Assembly: GCF_029968035.1 (NCBI RefSeq)
Contig: NZ_JASCIQ010000012.1
Coordinates: forward strand, 120,075 to 184,074
Length of the DNA stretch: 64,000 nt
Direction of reading: 5' to 3'
Source of the DNA: Streptomyces cavernicola
GTDB taxonomy: Bacteria > Actinomycetota > Actinomycetes > Streptomycetales > Streptomycetaceae
The translations under genes were made by a program, and so were the position numbers. The notes beneath the pieces were generated by a model, which had not been told where the DNA came from, searched no databases, and saw only the letters and a list, made by a program, of their open reading frames with translations. Positions 16,167-26,108 of this stretch are shown one piece after another (the first letter of the stretch is position 1; every line of letters begins with the position of its first letter).

Positions 16167-17812
16167 GGGGTGGCCTCCTGGGGGGTCACGCTGAGTTCGG
16201 CTGGCCCGGCAACTGTCAGCCCGTCCGGTACTTGACGAGCCGGCTCAGCCACAATCAGCCCGTCCGGCGCTTGAGGACGAGGCCGTTCAGGCCGATCCGG
16301 GGTCTGGGGCGGAGCCCCAGGAGGGACGAAGGGGAGGGACGAGGGCGCCCCGCCCTCGATCAACTTCAACAGTGCGTCCGTGTCCGCGTGTTCCTCGATC
16401 AAATCCCCGAGCCGGTCCAACTGCTCCTCGCGCAGCGAGCCGAAAGACGTGTCCGGGGCGGGCACGAAACGTCGCCCCGCGGCCCGCGCGACCTCCCGCA
16501 GGAACGCCCGCCGGAACCCGTCGGACTCCAGGGACCCGTGCCAGTGCGTGCCCCACACGGAGCCGACACGGCACCCGTCGAGGAACGGCTCGCCGCCCTC
16601 GACGGAGGCCACGCCGTGGTGGATCTCGTACCCCTCGACCCGCTCGCCGAGGGCCGAACCCACGGGCCGGGCCAGGGTCTTCTCGCGCGCGAACCGCACC
16701 CGTACGGGCAGCAGTCCGAGCCCGTCGACGGCACCGGCGCGGGACTCGACCTCGTCCTCGATGTGCTGGCCGAGAGCCTGGAAGCCGCCGCAGATGCCGA
16801 GCACGGGGCGGCCCTCGGCGGCGCGGCGGGCAAGGGCGTCGGCGAGGCCGCGCTCCCGCAGCCAGCCAAGTGCCTTGACGGTCCCACGCGTTCCGGGCAC
16901 CACCACCAGGTCCGCGTCGGCCAGCTCCTCGGCCCGGTCCACGAACCGCACGACGACGCCCGGCTCGGCGGCGAGCGCGTCCACGTCGGTGAAGTTGGAC
17001 ATCAGCGGCACCGCGCACACCGCGACCCGCAGCACGTCCGCGCCGACCGGCGGCGCGACGACGGACTCCCGCACGGCGCCGCGCAGCGACACGCGAAGCC
17101 CGTCCTCCTCGTCGATCCCGAGGCCGTGCGCGTACGGCAGAACTCCGTACGTACGCCGCCCGGTGAGCTTCTCCAGCATGTCGAGCCCGGGTTCGAGCAG
17201 CGTCACGTCGCCCCGGAACTTGTTCACCAAGTACCCGGCGACCAGCGCCTGATCGGCCTCGCTCAGCAGCGCCGTCGTACCGAAGAACGAGGCGAAGACC
17301 CCGCCCCGGTCGATGTCGCCGACCACGACGACGGGGAATCCGGCGGCGCGCGCGATGCCCATGTTCACGATGTCGGTACGCCGCAGATTGATCTCGGCGG
17401 GGCTGCCCGCGCCCTCGCAGATCACCGCGTCGTACGTGCTGCGCAGTTCGGCGAGGCAGTCGGTGACGGTGCCCAGCAACTGCTCCTGCCGCCCGCCGTG
17501 GTAGCCCCGCGCGCTCATCTCGCCGACCGGCTTGCCCATGAGGACGACCTGGCTGGAGCGGTCCCCGCCGGGCTTGAGCAGCACCGGGTTCATCAGCGCG
17601 CTCGGCTCGACCCGGGCGGCCTGCGCCTGCATGGCCTGCGCCCGCCCGATCTCGGCGCCCTCCCGCGTCACGAACGAGTTCAGCGACATGTTCTGCGCCT
17701 TGAACGGCGCGACGGACACACCCTTACGGGCAAGCCACCGACAAATCCCGGCGGTGACAACGCTCTTACCGGCATCGGAGGTGGTCCCGGCAACCAGTAG
17801 ACCGCCGCTCAT
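16163..17812 (-). CDS. cobQ: Cobyric acid synthase CobQ
   Basis: A 549-aa glutamine-dependent amidase that adds amides at the b, d, e and g positions of adenosylcobyrinic acid a,c-diamide. P-loop-like [18 protein letters not shown] is near the N-terminus; the amidotransferase cysteine is in [14 protein letters not shown] and the partner histidine in [10 protein letters not shown]. The conserved fold ends near LRREQ/LIEEHAD, but about 65 extra Pro-rich residues follow, with two PDGL(I/T)VA repeats; the DNA there is a degenerate copy of the dispersed 3' repeat of this genome. The ATG at 17812 has AAGGGGAG upstream and overlaps the cobD stop by four bases. Confidence 0.94.
   Translation of the reverse strand: MSGGLLVAGTTSDAGKSVVTAGICRWLARKGVSVAPFKAQNMSLNSFVTREGAEIGRAQAMQAQAARVEPSALMNPVLLKPGGDRSSQVVLMGKPVGEMSARGYHGGRQEQLLGTVTDCLAELRSTYDAVICEGAGSPAEINLRRTDIVNMGIARAAGFPVVVVGDIDRGGVFASFFGTTALLSEADQALVAGYLVNKFRGDVTLLEPGLDMLEKLTGRRTYGVLPYAHGLGIDEEDGLRVSLRGAVRESVVAPPVGADVLRVAVCAVPLMSNFTDVDALAAEPGVVVRFVDRAEELADADLVVVPGTRGTVKALGWLRERGLADALARRAAEGRPVLGICGGFQALGQHIEDEVESRAGAVDGLGLLPVRVRFAREKTLARPVGSALGERVEGYEIHHGVASVEGGEPFLDGCRVGSVWGTHWHGSLESDGFRRAFLREVARAAGRRFVPAPDTSFGSLREEQLDRLGDLIEEHADTDALLKLIEGGAPSSLPFVPPGAPPQTPDRPERPRPQAPDGLIVAEPARQVPDGLTVAGPAELSVTPQEATP
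16215..16325 (-). repeat. Dispersed 3' repeat module inside the cobQ 3' end
   Basis: Two tandem copies of a CAGCCCGTCCGG...CTTGA module (from 16217 and 16256) are followed by GGGGCGGAGCCCC. Read on the reverse strand this matches, in the same polarity, the element found after stop codons at 24.8, 30.2, 33.5 and 45.3 kb. Here it is in frame and encodes the cobQ tail. Confidence 0.7.
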
Positions 17813-18828
17813 GAGCTCGCTCCCCTTCCCCGTTGTGGGCATCTGTTCCGCAGGGCGGAACGGGTGGGCACAACCCCCGGTGCCGGGCGCCCTGAAGTCA
17901 ACGCCCAGACGGACCGCGCAAGAGCACAAGCACCGAGTGCAAGCCAACTCACCCGCCGAGAAAGCCGAACCGCCCGTTCAACATCAGCCACTTCGACGGC
18001 CCGCCCCGAGGCGTTGAGCACCGGCCGCTCCTCAACCCGCCCCCCATACGACAACGTCCCCCCGAGCCGCACCCCCAACGCTCCGGCGAACGAAGCCTCC
18101 ACGGGGCCCGCGTTGGGACTGGGATGCTTCCCGGCGTCCTCCCGCCAAGCCCGCACCGCGGAGCGGGGAGACCCCCCGGAGACCACAGCGAGGACCGCGG
18201 TCAACCGAGCCCCGCCCCACCCCGCGACATCGTCGAGCCGAGCGGAAGCCCACCCGTACCGCCGGTACCGCGGCGACTTGTGGCCGACCATCGCGTCGAG
18301 CGTGTTCACGGCCCGGAACGCGACAAGGCCCGGCACTCCGCCGACGGCGCCCCACACGAGCGCGCCCACGACGGCGTCGGAGGTGTTCTCGGCGACGGAC
18401 TCGACGACGGCACGGGCGATCCCGTCCGCGTCGAGCGCCTGCGGGTCGCGCCCGCACAGGTGGGGGAGGCGCTCGCGGGCGGCGTCCACGTCGCCCGCGG
18501 CGAGCGCGTCGCCGATGGCGCGCGCCTCCCGGCCGAGCGAAGTCCCGCCGACCACGGCCCAGGTGGCGGCGGCGGTCAGGGCGACGGAGGCGGCGGGGGA
18601 GCGGCGCACGGCGGCCGCGGACAGCGCGGCGGCGGACACTGCGCCGCCCACGCAGACGGCGGTGTGCAGGGCGCCCCAGCCGCGGTGGTCCCGCCACAGG
18701 GTTCGTTCCACGGCGCTCGCGGCACGGCCGAACGCGGCGACCGGATGGCCTCGGCGGGGATCGCCGAGCAGCAGGTCGCCGAGGAGGCCGGCGGCGGCGC
18801 CGTACGCGAAGACGCGATCGGCACGCAC
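17809..18828 (-). CDS. cobD: Adenosylcobinamide-phosphate synthase CobD/CbiB
   Basis: A 339-aa integral membrane protein of the CobD/CbiB family that joins aminopropanol (or its phosphate) to adenosylcobyric acid. The family opening AAGLLGDLLLGDPRRGHPVAAFGR is followed by the signature region VESVAENTSDAVVGALVWGAVGGVPGLVAFRAVNTLDAMVGH near 165-206 (quoted in parts: AENTSDAVVGALVWG and NTLDAMVGHKSPRY). It is the first structural gene behind the cobalamin riboswitch and overlaps cobQ by four bases, so the riboswitch should control the run of coupled genes down to cobB and the VOC gene. Confidence 0.94.
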   Translation of the reverse strand: MRADRVFAYGAAAGLLGDLLLGDPRRGHPVAAFGRAASAVERTLWRDHRGWGALHTAVCVGGAVSAAALSAAAVRRSPAASVALTAAATWAVVGGTSLGREARAIGDALAAGDVDAARERLPHLCGRDPQALDADGIARAVVESVAENTSDAVVGALVWGAVGGVPGLVAFRAVNTLDAMVGHKSPRYRRYGWASARLDDVAGWGGARLTAVLAVVSGGSPRSAVRAWREDAGKHPSPNAGPVEASFAGALGVRLGGTLSYGGRVEERPVLNASGRAVEVADVERAVRLSRRVSWLALGACALARSVWALTSGRPAPGVVPTRSALRNRCPQRGRGASS

Positions 18829-18863
18829 CTCAGACTGCCGTCACGCCTCGAAGGAACGGGGCA

Positions 18864-18888
18864 CCCGTACGGAGACGGGTCGTACGGG
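18864..18888 (-). promoter_or_regulatory. Hairpin in the riboswitch leader of cobD
   Basis: A perfect 8-bp stem (18864-18871 and 18881-18888) with a 9-base loop lies between the aptamer and the cobD start. With a CAGGG/CCCTG stem near 18941-18956 it is a candidate for the expression platform. Confidence 0.45.
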
Positions 18889-18944
18889 ATGGGCCGGAGA
18901 CATCCGAACGGCAGCCGCGCATGGCGTTGTTGTCCTCACTCAGG

Positions 18945-19125
18945 GTCCGCGCCCTGGTTCGACGTGAACGGCGGCGGGAGTTCCTGGCTCCCGGGGCGTC
19001 AACCCCGGTGACAGTGGCGGGACCGCGCCGGATTCGCACCGGCTTCCTCTCCTGACCGTCGTCTTGGCTCGGGCAGTCCACCACGCCCGAGAACGCCCGT
19101 CAACTCCGCTTTGACCTGCGGCGGA
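18945..19125 (-). promoter_or_regulatory. Cobalamin (B12) riboswitch
   Basis: On the reverse strand the core reads GGAAGCCGGTGCGAATCCGG, then CGCGGTCCCGCCACTGT, and ends with GGGAGCCAGGA, the conserved B12-box elements of cobalamin riboswitches. The core spans about 18980-19048; the outer limits given are approximate. It lies 120-300 bases upstream of cobD on the same strand, as expected for adenosylcobalamin repression of the cob operon. Confidence 0.92.
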
Positions 19126-19146
19126 AGAGTGTGCGGAGGCCCACAG

Positions 19147-19194
19147 CGAACCGCCCCGCCGCGGCCCTCCGAAGAGCCGTGACGGGGCGGTTCG
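19147..19194 (-). terminator. Terminator after the pit operon
   Basis: Arms 19147-19158 and 19183-19194 (CGAACCGCCCCG with its complement) form a 12-bp perfect stem with a 24-base loop. It lies 17 bases past the stop of the small membrane protein gene and just upstream of the riboswitch. Confidence 0.72.
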
Positions 19195-19210
19195 TCGCGT
19201 ATGTGCAGGG

Positions 19211-19435
19211 TCAGCTGACGATCAGGAAGATCCCGTACGCCACCGCCGCCGCGCAGAGTGCGAAGCAGGCGTACGCGCCGGTGCGGGCCAGCGGCGCGGA
19301 GCCGCCCTGCGTGGTGGCCGCCTCCTGCTTGGAGAGGCCGACGATGCCGAGGGTGAAGAGACCCACCAGGGCGACCGTCGCCACGAGGCTGACGCCGAAG
19401 ACGGAGCCGAGCGCCGCCCAGTCGATGTCGATCAT
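19211..19435 (-). CDS. Small two-helix membrane protein, unknown function
   Basis: A 74-aa protein with two hydrophobic segments: FGVSLVATVALVGLFTLGIV near residues 13-32 and YACFALCAAAVAYGIFLIVS at the C-terminus, joined by a loop containing KQEAATTQGG. No catalytic motif is seen. It follows the phosphate transporter gene by 34 bases on the same strand and is followed by a terminator, so it is probably the second gene of that operon. A role as a transporter partner is an inference from position only. Confidence 0.75.
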   Translation of the reverse strand: MIDIDWAALGSVFGVSLVATVALVGLFTLGIVGLSKQEAATTQGGSAPLARTGAYACFALCAAAVAYGIFLIVS

Positions 19436-19469
19436 GCGTGTTCCTTAGCTCGCTGGTCCGGACGCCGGA

Positions 19470-20801
<1,332 letters not shown>

Positions 20802-20852
20802 TTACCCAGGCAATCGTTCGACGTCAGTGGCTCGTGGAACGTAGGCAACCTG

Positions 20853-20874
20853 GGTGAACGGAAAGTGAACTGGA
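20853..20874 (-). promoter_or_regulatory. PHO box upstream of pit
   Basis: On the reverse strand two direct repeat units, GTTCACTTTCC and GTTCACCCAGG, lie 11 bases apart. GTTCACC with 11-base spacing is the Streptomyces PhoP core site. It precedes the pit start codon by about 52 bases. Confidence 0.85.
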
Positions 20875-21149
20875 GCGGGCGGTGGAGTGGCTCGGGTGGG
20901 CTGCTTGTGGGCAAGCATCCGGTGGCCCGGATTCCCTTTGCCGTTCCGGCTGTTCGACACGGTCGCCGGCGCGGTTGCCTACGGGCCCGGAATTGGGGCC
21001 TCCGCAAGACTCTCGCGCTCCTCGGAAGGCCGCACTCCGGTCGTACGCCGATCAGCGGCCGAACCCCTTCGGGCGGGCCCGAAGAGATCCTGATCACCCC
21101 CGGCCGACGGGCGCCGACGAGCCCGCTCCGGCCCTGGCAGGATCGCCTC

Positions 21150-21872
21150 ATGACGGAGAGCGCAGACCCCATGACACAGAGCGGCGCGGACCCCACAGTG
21201 CAGAGCACGGAACAGGCAGGCGGCGCGGCCGAGTTGGCGCGCGCCTGGGCCCACCTCGTCGCGACCGCCCGCCGCGCCGCCGACACCGGCCTGGTCGTCG
21301 GCACCTCGGGCAACGTCTCCGTACGCGTCGGCGAGCTGATCCTCATCACCCCCAGCGGCGTCCCGTACGACCGGCTCGCGCCGGAGGACCTGGTCGCCGT
21401 CGACCTCGAAGGGCGGCAGGTGCACGGCAAGCTCAAGCCCACCAGCGAACTCCCGCTGCACCTGGCCGCCTACCGCGCCACCCCCGCCCGCGCCGTCGTC
21501 CACACCCACGCCCTGCACGCCACCGCCGTCTCCACGCTCGTCCCGGAACTGCCGCCGATCCACTACATGGCGGCCGACCTCGGCGGCCCCGTCCGCGTCG
21601 CCCCGTACGCCCTCTACGGCACCCCCGAACTGGCCGAGCACATGCTGGCCGCACTGCGCGACCGCACCGCCTGCCTGCTCCAGAACCACGGCGCCGTCAC
21701 CTACGGCGACACCCTCGACCAGGCCTACGACCGCACCGCCCAACTGGAGTGGATGAGCCGCCTCTGGCTCACCGCCCACGCCGTCCCGGGACACACCCCG
21801 AGCCTCCTCGGCCCCGCCGACCTCGCGGCGGCCGGGCGACAGCTGAAGGGGTACGGCCAGGGCGGGCGCTGA
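21150..21872 (+). CDS. Class II aldolase/adducin family protein
   Basis: A 240-aa class II aldolase (fuculose-phosphate/ribulose-5-phosphate epimerase-like). The zinc site histidines are in VVHTHALHATA, with the catalytic-site sequence GTSGNVSVRVGELILITPSGVPY before it and CLLQNHGAVTYGDTLDQAY with the third histidine after it. These are the hallmarks of L-fuculose-1-phosphate aldolase and relatives; the substrate is not determined. The first 25 residues are poorly conserved and hydrophilic. The ATG at 21150 follows CAGGAT by six bases, suggesting a leaderless transcript; an in-frame ATG at 21171 is a possible alternative. Confidence 0.88.
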   Translation: MTESADPMTQSGADPTVQSTEQAGGAAELARAWAHLVATARRAADTGLVVGTSGNVSVRVGELILITPSGVPYDRLAPEDLVAVDLEGRQVHGKLKPTSELPLHLAAYRATPARAVVHTHALHATAVSTLVPELPPIHYMAADLGGPVRVAPYALYGTPELAEHMLAALRDRTACLLQNHGAVTYGDTLDQAYDRTAQLEWMSRLWLTAHAVPGHTPSLLGPADLAAAGRQLKGYGQGGR

Positions 21873-21959
21873 CCCCCGCCGCCCGGCCCCGCGCGTGCGG
21901 CCCGGTGCGCGGCGCCCGCCGAGTGGCCCGACTCCCGGTCCCCGCCGACACTGGAGCGC

Positions 21960-23087
21960 ATGCGACCCGTATCGGCCGCCGCCGCGGCCCTCACCGCCGT
22001 CATCGGCGCAGGCACGGCCGCCGTCGCGGCCGGGCGGTACGCGAGCGACGCCGCGCTCAAGGCGCGCTCGGGCTGCCCGCTGCCCACCGACCCCAAGCTC
22101 ACGGTGCACAAGGCCGACGGCGACCGGATCACCCTCACCCGCGCCCTCGCCGCCCTGCGCCCCGGCACCTACGGGCTCGGCGGCGACGGCTCCCACGCGA
22201 TCGTCGGCCCGGTCCTCGAAGGCGAGGCCACCGCCGCCGACACCGTCGTACGCCGCCTGGAACGCGTCACCCACGGACACCTCGAACCCGGCGCGAAGGT
22301 CCGGCTCACCCCGCAGGTGCACATCGGCAACCCGCGCGACGCCCTCGGCCTGGAGCACGCCGACGTCGACGTGCCCGGCGAGCTCGGCGGCCTGCCCGCC
22401 TGGTTCGTGCCCGGCGGCCGCGACACCTGGGTGATCACCGTGCACGGACTCGGCACCACCAGGGAGCACCCCATGGTGGTGATGGACCTCCTGCACCGGC
22501 TGCGCCTGCCCGTGCTCGACCTCGCCTACCGCGGCGACGTCGGCGCCCCGCGCCAGCCCGACGGCCTCGCCCACCTCGGCGACAGCGAGTGGCGCGACCT
22601 CGACGCCGCCATCCGCTACGCCGTGCGCTACGGCGCCGAACGCGTCGTCCTGTACGGCTGGTCCACCGGCGCCACCATGGCCCTGCGCGCCGCCGCCCAC
22701 TCCGCGCTCCGCGACCGCGTCACCGGCCTCGTCCTGGACTCCCCGGTGCTCGACTGGGAGCTCACGCTGCGCGCCCTCGCCGCCGCCCGGCACACCCCGG
22801 CCCCGCTCCTGCCGCTCGCCGTCCGCGCGGCCCAGGGCCGCACGGGCCTCGGCGACGGCCGCGCCGCCGAGGCCGCCGACGCCGCCGCCCTGCGCGTCCC
22901 CACCCTGCTCGTGCACGGCCCCGACGACACCCTCGCCCCCTGGCTCCGCTCCCGCGAACTCGCCGCGCAACGCCCGGAGTTGGTCACCCTGTACGCCGTC
23001 CCGGACGCCCCGCACGCCGCGATGTGGAACGCCGACCCGCAGGGGTACGAGGAGACGCTGCGCCGCTTCCTCACCCCGCTGATGTAG
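21960..23087 (+). CDS. Alpha/beta hydrolase, probably membrane-anchored or secreted
   Basis: A 375-aa protein with an N-terminal hydrophobic stretch (SAAAAALTAVIGAGTAAVAAG) that may be a signal anchor, a region of about 130 residues of unknown function, then an alpha/beta hydrolase domain. The oxyanion region is TVHGLGTTREH, the nucleophile elbow is LYGWSTGATMAL (G-x-S-x-G with T after the serine), the acid lies in LLVHGPDDTLAP, and the histidine in VPDAPHAAMW. The substrate is unknown. It follows the aldolase gene by 87 bases on the same strand. Confidence 0.85.
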   Translation: MRPVSAAAAALTAVIGAGTAAVAAGRYASDAALKARSGCPLPTDPKLTVHKADGDRITLTRALAALRPGTYGLGGDGSHAIVGPVLEGEATAADTVVRRLERVTHGHLEPGAKVRLTPQVHIGNPRDALGLEHADVDVPGELGGLPAWFVPGGRDTWVITVHGLGTTREHPMVVMDLLHRLRLPVLDLAYRGDVGAPRQPDGLAHLGDSEWRDLDAAIRYAVRYGAERVVLYGWSTGATMALRAAAHSALRDRVTGLVLDSPVLDWELTLRALAAARHTPAPLLPLAVRAAQGRTGLGDGRAAEAADAAALRVPTLLVHGPDDTLAPWLRSRELAAQRPELVTLYAVPDAPHAAMWNADPQGYEETLRRFLTPLM

Positions 23088-23302
23088 GAGGCGCGCACTT
23101 CCGGCTGTTCCCGGCTCCGGGGGCGCACGTCCCGGGTGACCGGCGCCACTCAAGCGGGCGCGGCTTTCCTGCATCTATGCCCGTAAGAGTCAGATTTCTT
23201 CCGGCCGGGGCGAGGCGGCCATAGCGGGCACAACCACCGGCATCGGACGCCAACTCGGGGTTCCGTTTGGGCTTTCGAGCCCCGAGCGGGAAGACTGCCC
23301 CC

Positions 23303-24688
23303 GTGACGTCCCGTAACCCGCGCGACTCCAGGCTCAGACTCGTCGGCCCCCGCACGCTCGCCACCGCCCCACAGGCCGTGGCCGAGCGGCGCACACGGCG
23401 CTCCGCGCCACGCCCTCCCGAGGGCACACCCGCACCCGCCGTGCTCGCCCGGATGGCGCGCGCCGAGCTCGCCGGCGCCGCCCGGATCGCCCGCTGGGCC
23501 GACAGCGCGCCCGGCCGCGACTCCGGCCTGCGCCCCGGCTGCAGCGGCACCCTCACCGAGTCCGCGGCCGAACGGGCCGCAGCCGACCTGGAGTTGACGC
23601 CCCGCCAGGCCCGCGCCGACTGGGACGCCGCCCGTCTCGCAGGCCTCGTCGAGGTGCACGGCGGCGACGCCCGCCCCGGCTGGCGGCTGCGCGCCTGGGA
23701 CCGCGACGACTCCGCCGTGCTGCGCGGCTGGGTCGCCCTGTTCGACGCCTGGTCCCTGGTGCGGCCCGCGCCGGCCGAGGAGGAGGCGGCCGCCGTCTCC
23801 GAGGTCATCGAGGCCATGCCGCAGGTGCTCTCGCTCCTCCAGCTCTCCGCGGGCCCCGTCCCCGTGGCGCAGCTCCTCGACCTCCTGGAGCAGCGCGTCA
23901 CCGAACTCCGCGACGAGCGCTGCGAGATCCCCTTCGGACCGCAGCCCGCGCCCCCTCCGGCCCCCGGCCCGCTCTCCCCGCTGCTCGACTGGGCGCTGCG
24001 CGGACTCGCCCGCGTCGGCGCGCTCACCCTCGACGACGGGCACGCGACCCTTACGCCGCTGGGGAGTTGGGCGGTCTGGGTCAAGCTGGAGCAGATCATC
24101 GTCGCCGCGCAGAGCCCCGCGGGGAACATCGAGCACGCTGCCGAGGAGATGCTCCGCGGCTGCGCCCGCCTCCGCCCCAACGCCGCCCGCGCCGAGTACC
24201 GCGCCTGGCTCGCCGCCCGTCCCGTCGGCAGTGCCGTCACCGAGCTCCTCGACGCCGCCCGTGGCGACGACGCCTTGCTGCGCGGCCTCGCCTTCGAGGC
24301 CCTGCGCGTCGTCGGCCCACCCGCGGAGGCGGACGTAAGGGCTGCCGCGTCCGAACCGCCGTTGCGCCCCTACGCGTTGATGTGGCTCGCCGAGCAGGAG
24401 GGCGCGGACCCGGAGGACGTGCACACCGCGCTGACCCGCGAGGAGTCGACCTGGCTCTGGGTGGACACGGCGGCGGCCGTCGCCGACCACGGGGAGTCCG
24501 AACTCCTCGTACGGCACCTGGAGTCGGCGATACAGCCCACGGTCCCGTCCCTGCTCCAGGAGGTCCGCGCGGTGGGCCACCCCCGCACGGTCCAGGTCCT
24601 GGTGGCCCTGGCCGCGGCCCACCCGGACCCGGCCCTGGCGAAGGCGGTCCGCAGAGCGGCCTTCCAGGTCCACACGGGCGGCGCGTAG
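23303..24688 (+). CDS. Uncharacterised protein with HEAT-like C-terminal repeats
   Basis: From the GTG at 23303 the protein has 461 aa; a TTG at 23267 would add 12. I do not recognise a catalytic domain. The first 70 residues are basic. The region around AERAAADLELTPRQARADWDAARLAGLVEV could be a winged-helix-like unit. The last 140 residues contain helical pairs such as LLRGLAFEALRVVGP, RPYALMWLAEQEGADP and TVQVLVALAAAHPDPALAKAVRRAAF, which resemble HEAT repeats and suggest a binding scaffold. It faces the metallopeptidase gene across the composite repeat. Confidence 0.75.
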   Translation: MTSRNPRDSRLRLVGPRTLATAPQAVAERRTRRSAPRPPEGTPAPAVLARMARAELAGAARIARWADSAPGRDSGLRPGCSGTLTESAAERAAADLELTPRQARADWDAARLAGLVEVHGGDARPGWRLRAWDRDDSAVLRGWVALFDAWSLVRPAPAEEEAAAVSEVIEAMPQVLSLLQLSAGPVPVAQLLDLLEQRVTELRDERCEIPFGPQPAPPPAPGPLSPLLDWALRGLARVGALTLDDGHATLTPLGSWAVWVKLEQIIVAAQSPAGNIEHAAEEMLRGCARLRPNAARAEYRAWLAARPVGSAVTELLDAARGDDALLRGLAFEALRVVGPPAEADVRAAASEPPLRPYALMWLAEQEGADPEDVHTALTREESTWLWVDTAAAVADHGESELLVRHLESAIQPTVPSLLQEVRAVGHPRTVQVLVALAAAHPDPALAKAVRRAAFQVHTGGA

Positions 24689-24689
24689 C

Positions 24690-24930
24690 GCTGCGCCCCC
24701 GGACCTCGCTTCGGGGCTTCGCCCCGTGCCCCGGTCGTTTTTCGGCTCCCGCGCCGTCGTGGCTGGTCGCGCAGTTCCCCGCGCCCCTAAAAACCAGCCC
24801 CTGACGGGGCACCCCCCCCGCCCAATTCAGCCCCTCCGGCGTTTGAGGAGCGGGGGTCCGGGGGCTGGCCCCCGAAGCGGACCGCAGGTCTTTCGGGAAG
24901 GGGCGGGGAGGGGATCAAGCAACACCCGGG
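24690..24930 (-). repeat. Composite dispersed 3' repeat, copy after the metallopeptidase
   Basis: Core 1 (24826-24874) contains TTCAGCCCCTCCGGCGTTTG and a GGGGGCTGGCCCCC palindrome; core 2 (24756-24788) contains GGCTGGTCGCGCAGTTCCCC; a third shared part, CTTTCGGGAAGGGGCGGGGA, lies at 24890-24915, right against the stop of the leftward metallopeptidase gene. The three parts follow that stop in the same order as in the copy at 44.9-45.45 kb. Confidence 0.8.
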
Positions 24931-25821
24931 CTAGCGGAAGGTGTTGCAGCGAGCCATGTCCCCGTACCGAAACCCCTCGTAGAACCATTGCTGCCGCTGC
25001 TCCGCGGACCCGTGTGTCCAGGACTCCGGCGTCACCCGCCCCTGAAACCGCTCCTGGATCCGGTCGTCCCCGACCGCCGCAGCCGCATCCAGCCCGTCCC
25101 GGACATCCGCATCAGTCACCTGCGTGATCAGCGGCCTCCCGGTCTGCGGATCGGGCGTCCGCGTCGCCCGCCGCGCCCACACCCCCGCGTAGCAGTCCGC
25201 CTGCAGCTCGACCTTCACGGCGTTGCTGTCCGCGCCCGTACGCCCGTCCTGAGCCCGCCGCAGCGTTCCCATCAGGTTCTGCACGTGGTGCCCGTACTCG
25301 TGCGCCACCACGTACGCCTGCGCGAACGGCCCTCCGCTGGAGCCGAACTCGGACCGCAGCTCCTGGAAGAAGCCCAGGTCCAGATAGACCTTGCGGTCGC
25401 CGGGGCAGTAGAACGGCCCGACCGCCGAGGTCGCGTTGCCGCAGGCCGTGCTCACCTGCCCGGTGAAGAGCACCGTCCGCGCGCCGGAGTAGCGGGCCTG
25501 CCGGCGCTGGAACTCCTGGTCCCAGAAGTCCTGGACGCTGTTGACCACCGCCACCGTCCGGCAGTCCTCCGCCGCGTTCGCGTCCTGGCCCGTCAGACAC
25601 GACCTCTGCACCTGCGCGGCGCTCGACGACGACACCGAGGGCTGGTCGTTCTCCGACGTCAGCCCCAGGTCGTCGGGTCCGACCCCGAAGAAGAGCCCGA
25701 GCAGCAGCGCGATCACCCCGGCGAGACCGCCGCCGATCGTGGCCCGGCCGCCGGGGATCCGGCTGCCGCGTACGTCCTGAACCTCCGACGTGTCGAGCCG
25801 CGCATCGTCGTCGAACTGCAT
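24931..25821 (-). CDS. YpfJ-type neutral zinc metallopeptidase
   Basis: A 296-aa membrane-anchored zinc metallopeptidase of the YpfJ/KPN_02809 family. One membrane segment ([17 protein letters not shown], about 33-49) follows a short acidic cytoplasmic start, and the catalytic domain lies outside. HEYGHH at 174-179 is the zinc motif; family features [18 protein letters not shown] (135-152), [15 protein letters not shown] and [10 protein letters not shown] are intact. Substrates are unknown. It starts at ATG 25821 and ends against the dispersed repeat. Confidence 0.93.
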   Translation of the reverse strand: MQFDDDARLDTSEVQDVRGSRIPGGRATIGGGLAGVIALLLGLFFGVGPDDLGLTSENDQPSVSSSSAAQVQRSCLTGQDANAAEDCRTVAVVNSVQDFWDQEFQRRQARYSGARTVLFTGQVSTACGNATSAVGPFYCPGDRKVYLDLGFFQELRSEFGSSGGPFAQAYVVAHEYGHHVQNLMGTLRRAQDGRTGADSNAVKVELQADCYAGVWARRATRTPDPQTGRPLITQVTDADVRDGLDAAAAVGDDRIQERFQGRVTPESWTHGSAEQRQQWFYEGFRYGDMARCNTFR

Positions 25822-25900
25822 GCGGGTACCACCCTCTGCTCCTCGCCGGGGCGGTCACCCCGCCACCCTGCGCCGAGTATCTGGCAGTTCATCCCGACCT

Positions 25901-25978
25901 GCCCCTCGGCTCGGCCCCCCGGCTCGGCCCCTCGGCTCGGCCCCCCGGCTCGGCCCCTCGGCTCGGCCCCTCGGCTCC
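25901..25978. repeat. 13-bp tandem repeat, six copies
   Basis: Six head-to-tail units of GCCCC(T/C)CGGCTCG fill 25901-25978 without a gap, with T/C alternating in several copies. It lies between the divergent metallopeptidase and PQQ-like genes, in what should be their shared promoter region. Length variation by slippage is likely. Confidence 0.9.
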
Positions 25979-26108
25979 GCCCTCGAAGCGGGCGCGGCCG
26001 AACGAGGGAGGCCCGTCCGAGCCCCGGCCGTGTCGCCCCCACGGCCGGGGCCGGCCCCGTATCCCGCGACTACGCTCTCCGCCTGATCCGGCACAGAACG
26101 GGGGAGAC

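Noticed and set aside
18829..18970. Small coding gene between the riboswitch core and cobD
   Set aside because: Open frames here are short, shadow-like and overlap regulatory structure.
25901..25978. Possible CRISPR array
   Set aside because: The 13-bp units are contiguous without spacers, so it is a simple tandem repeat.
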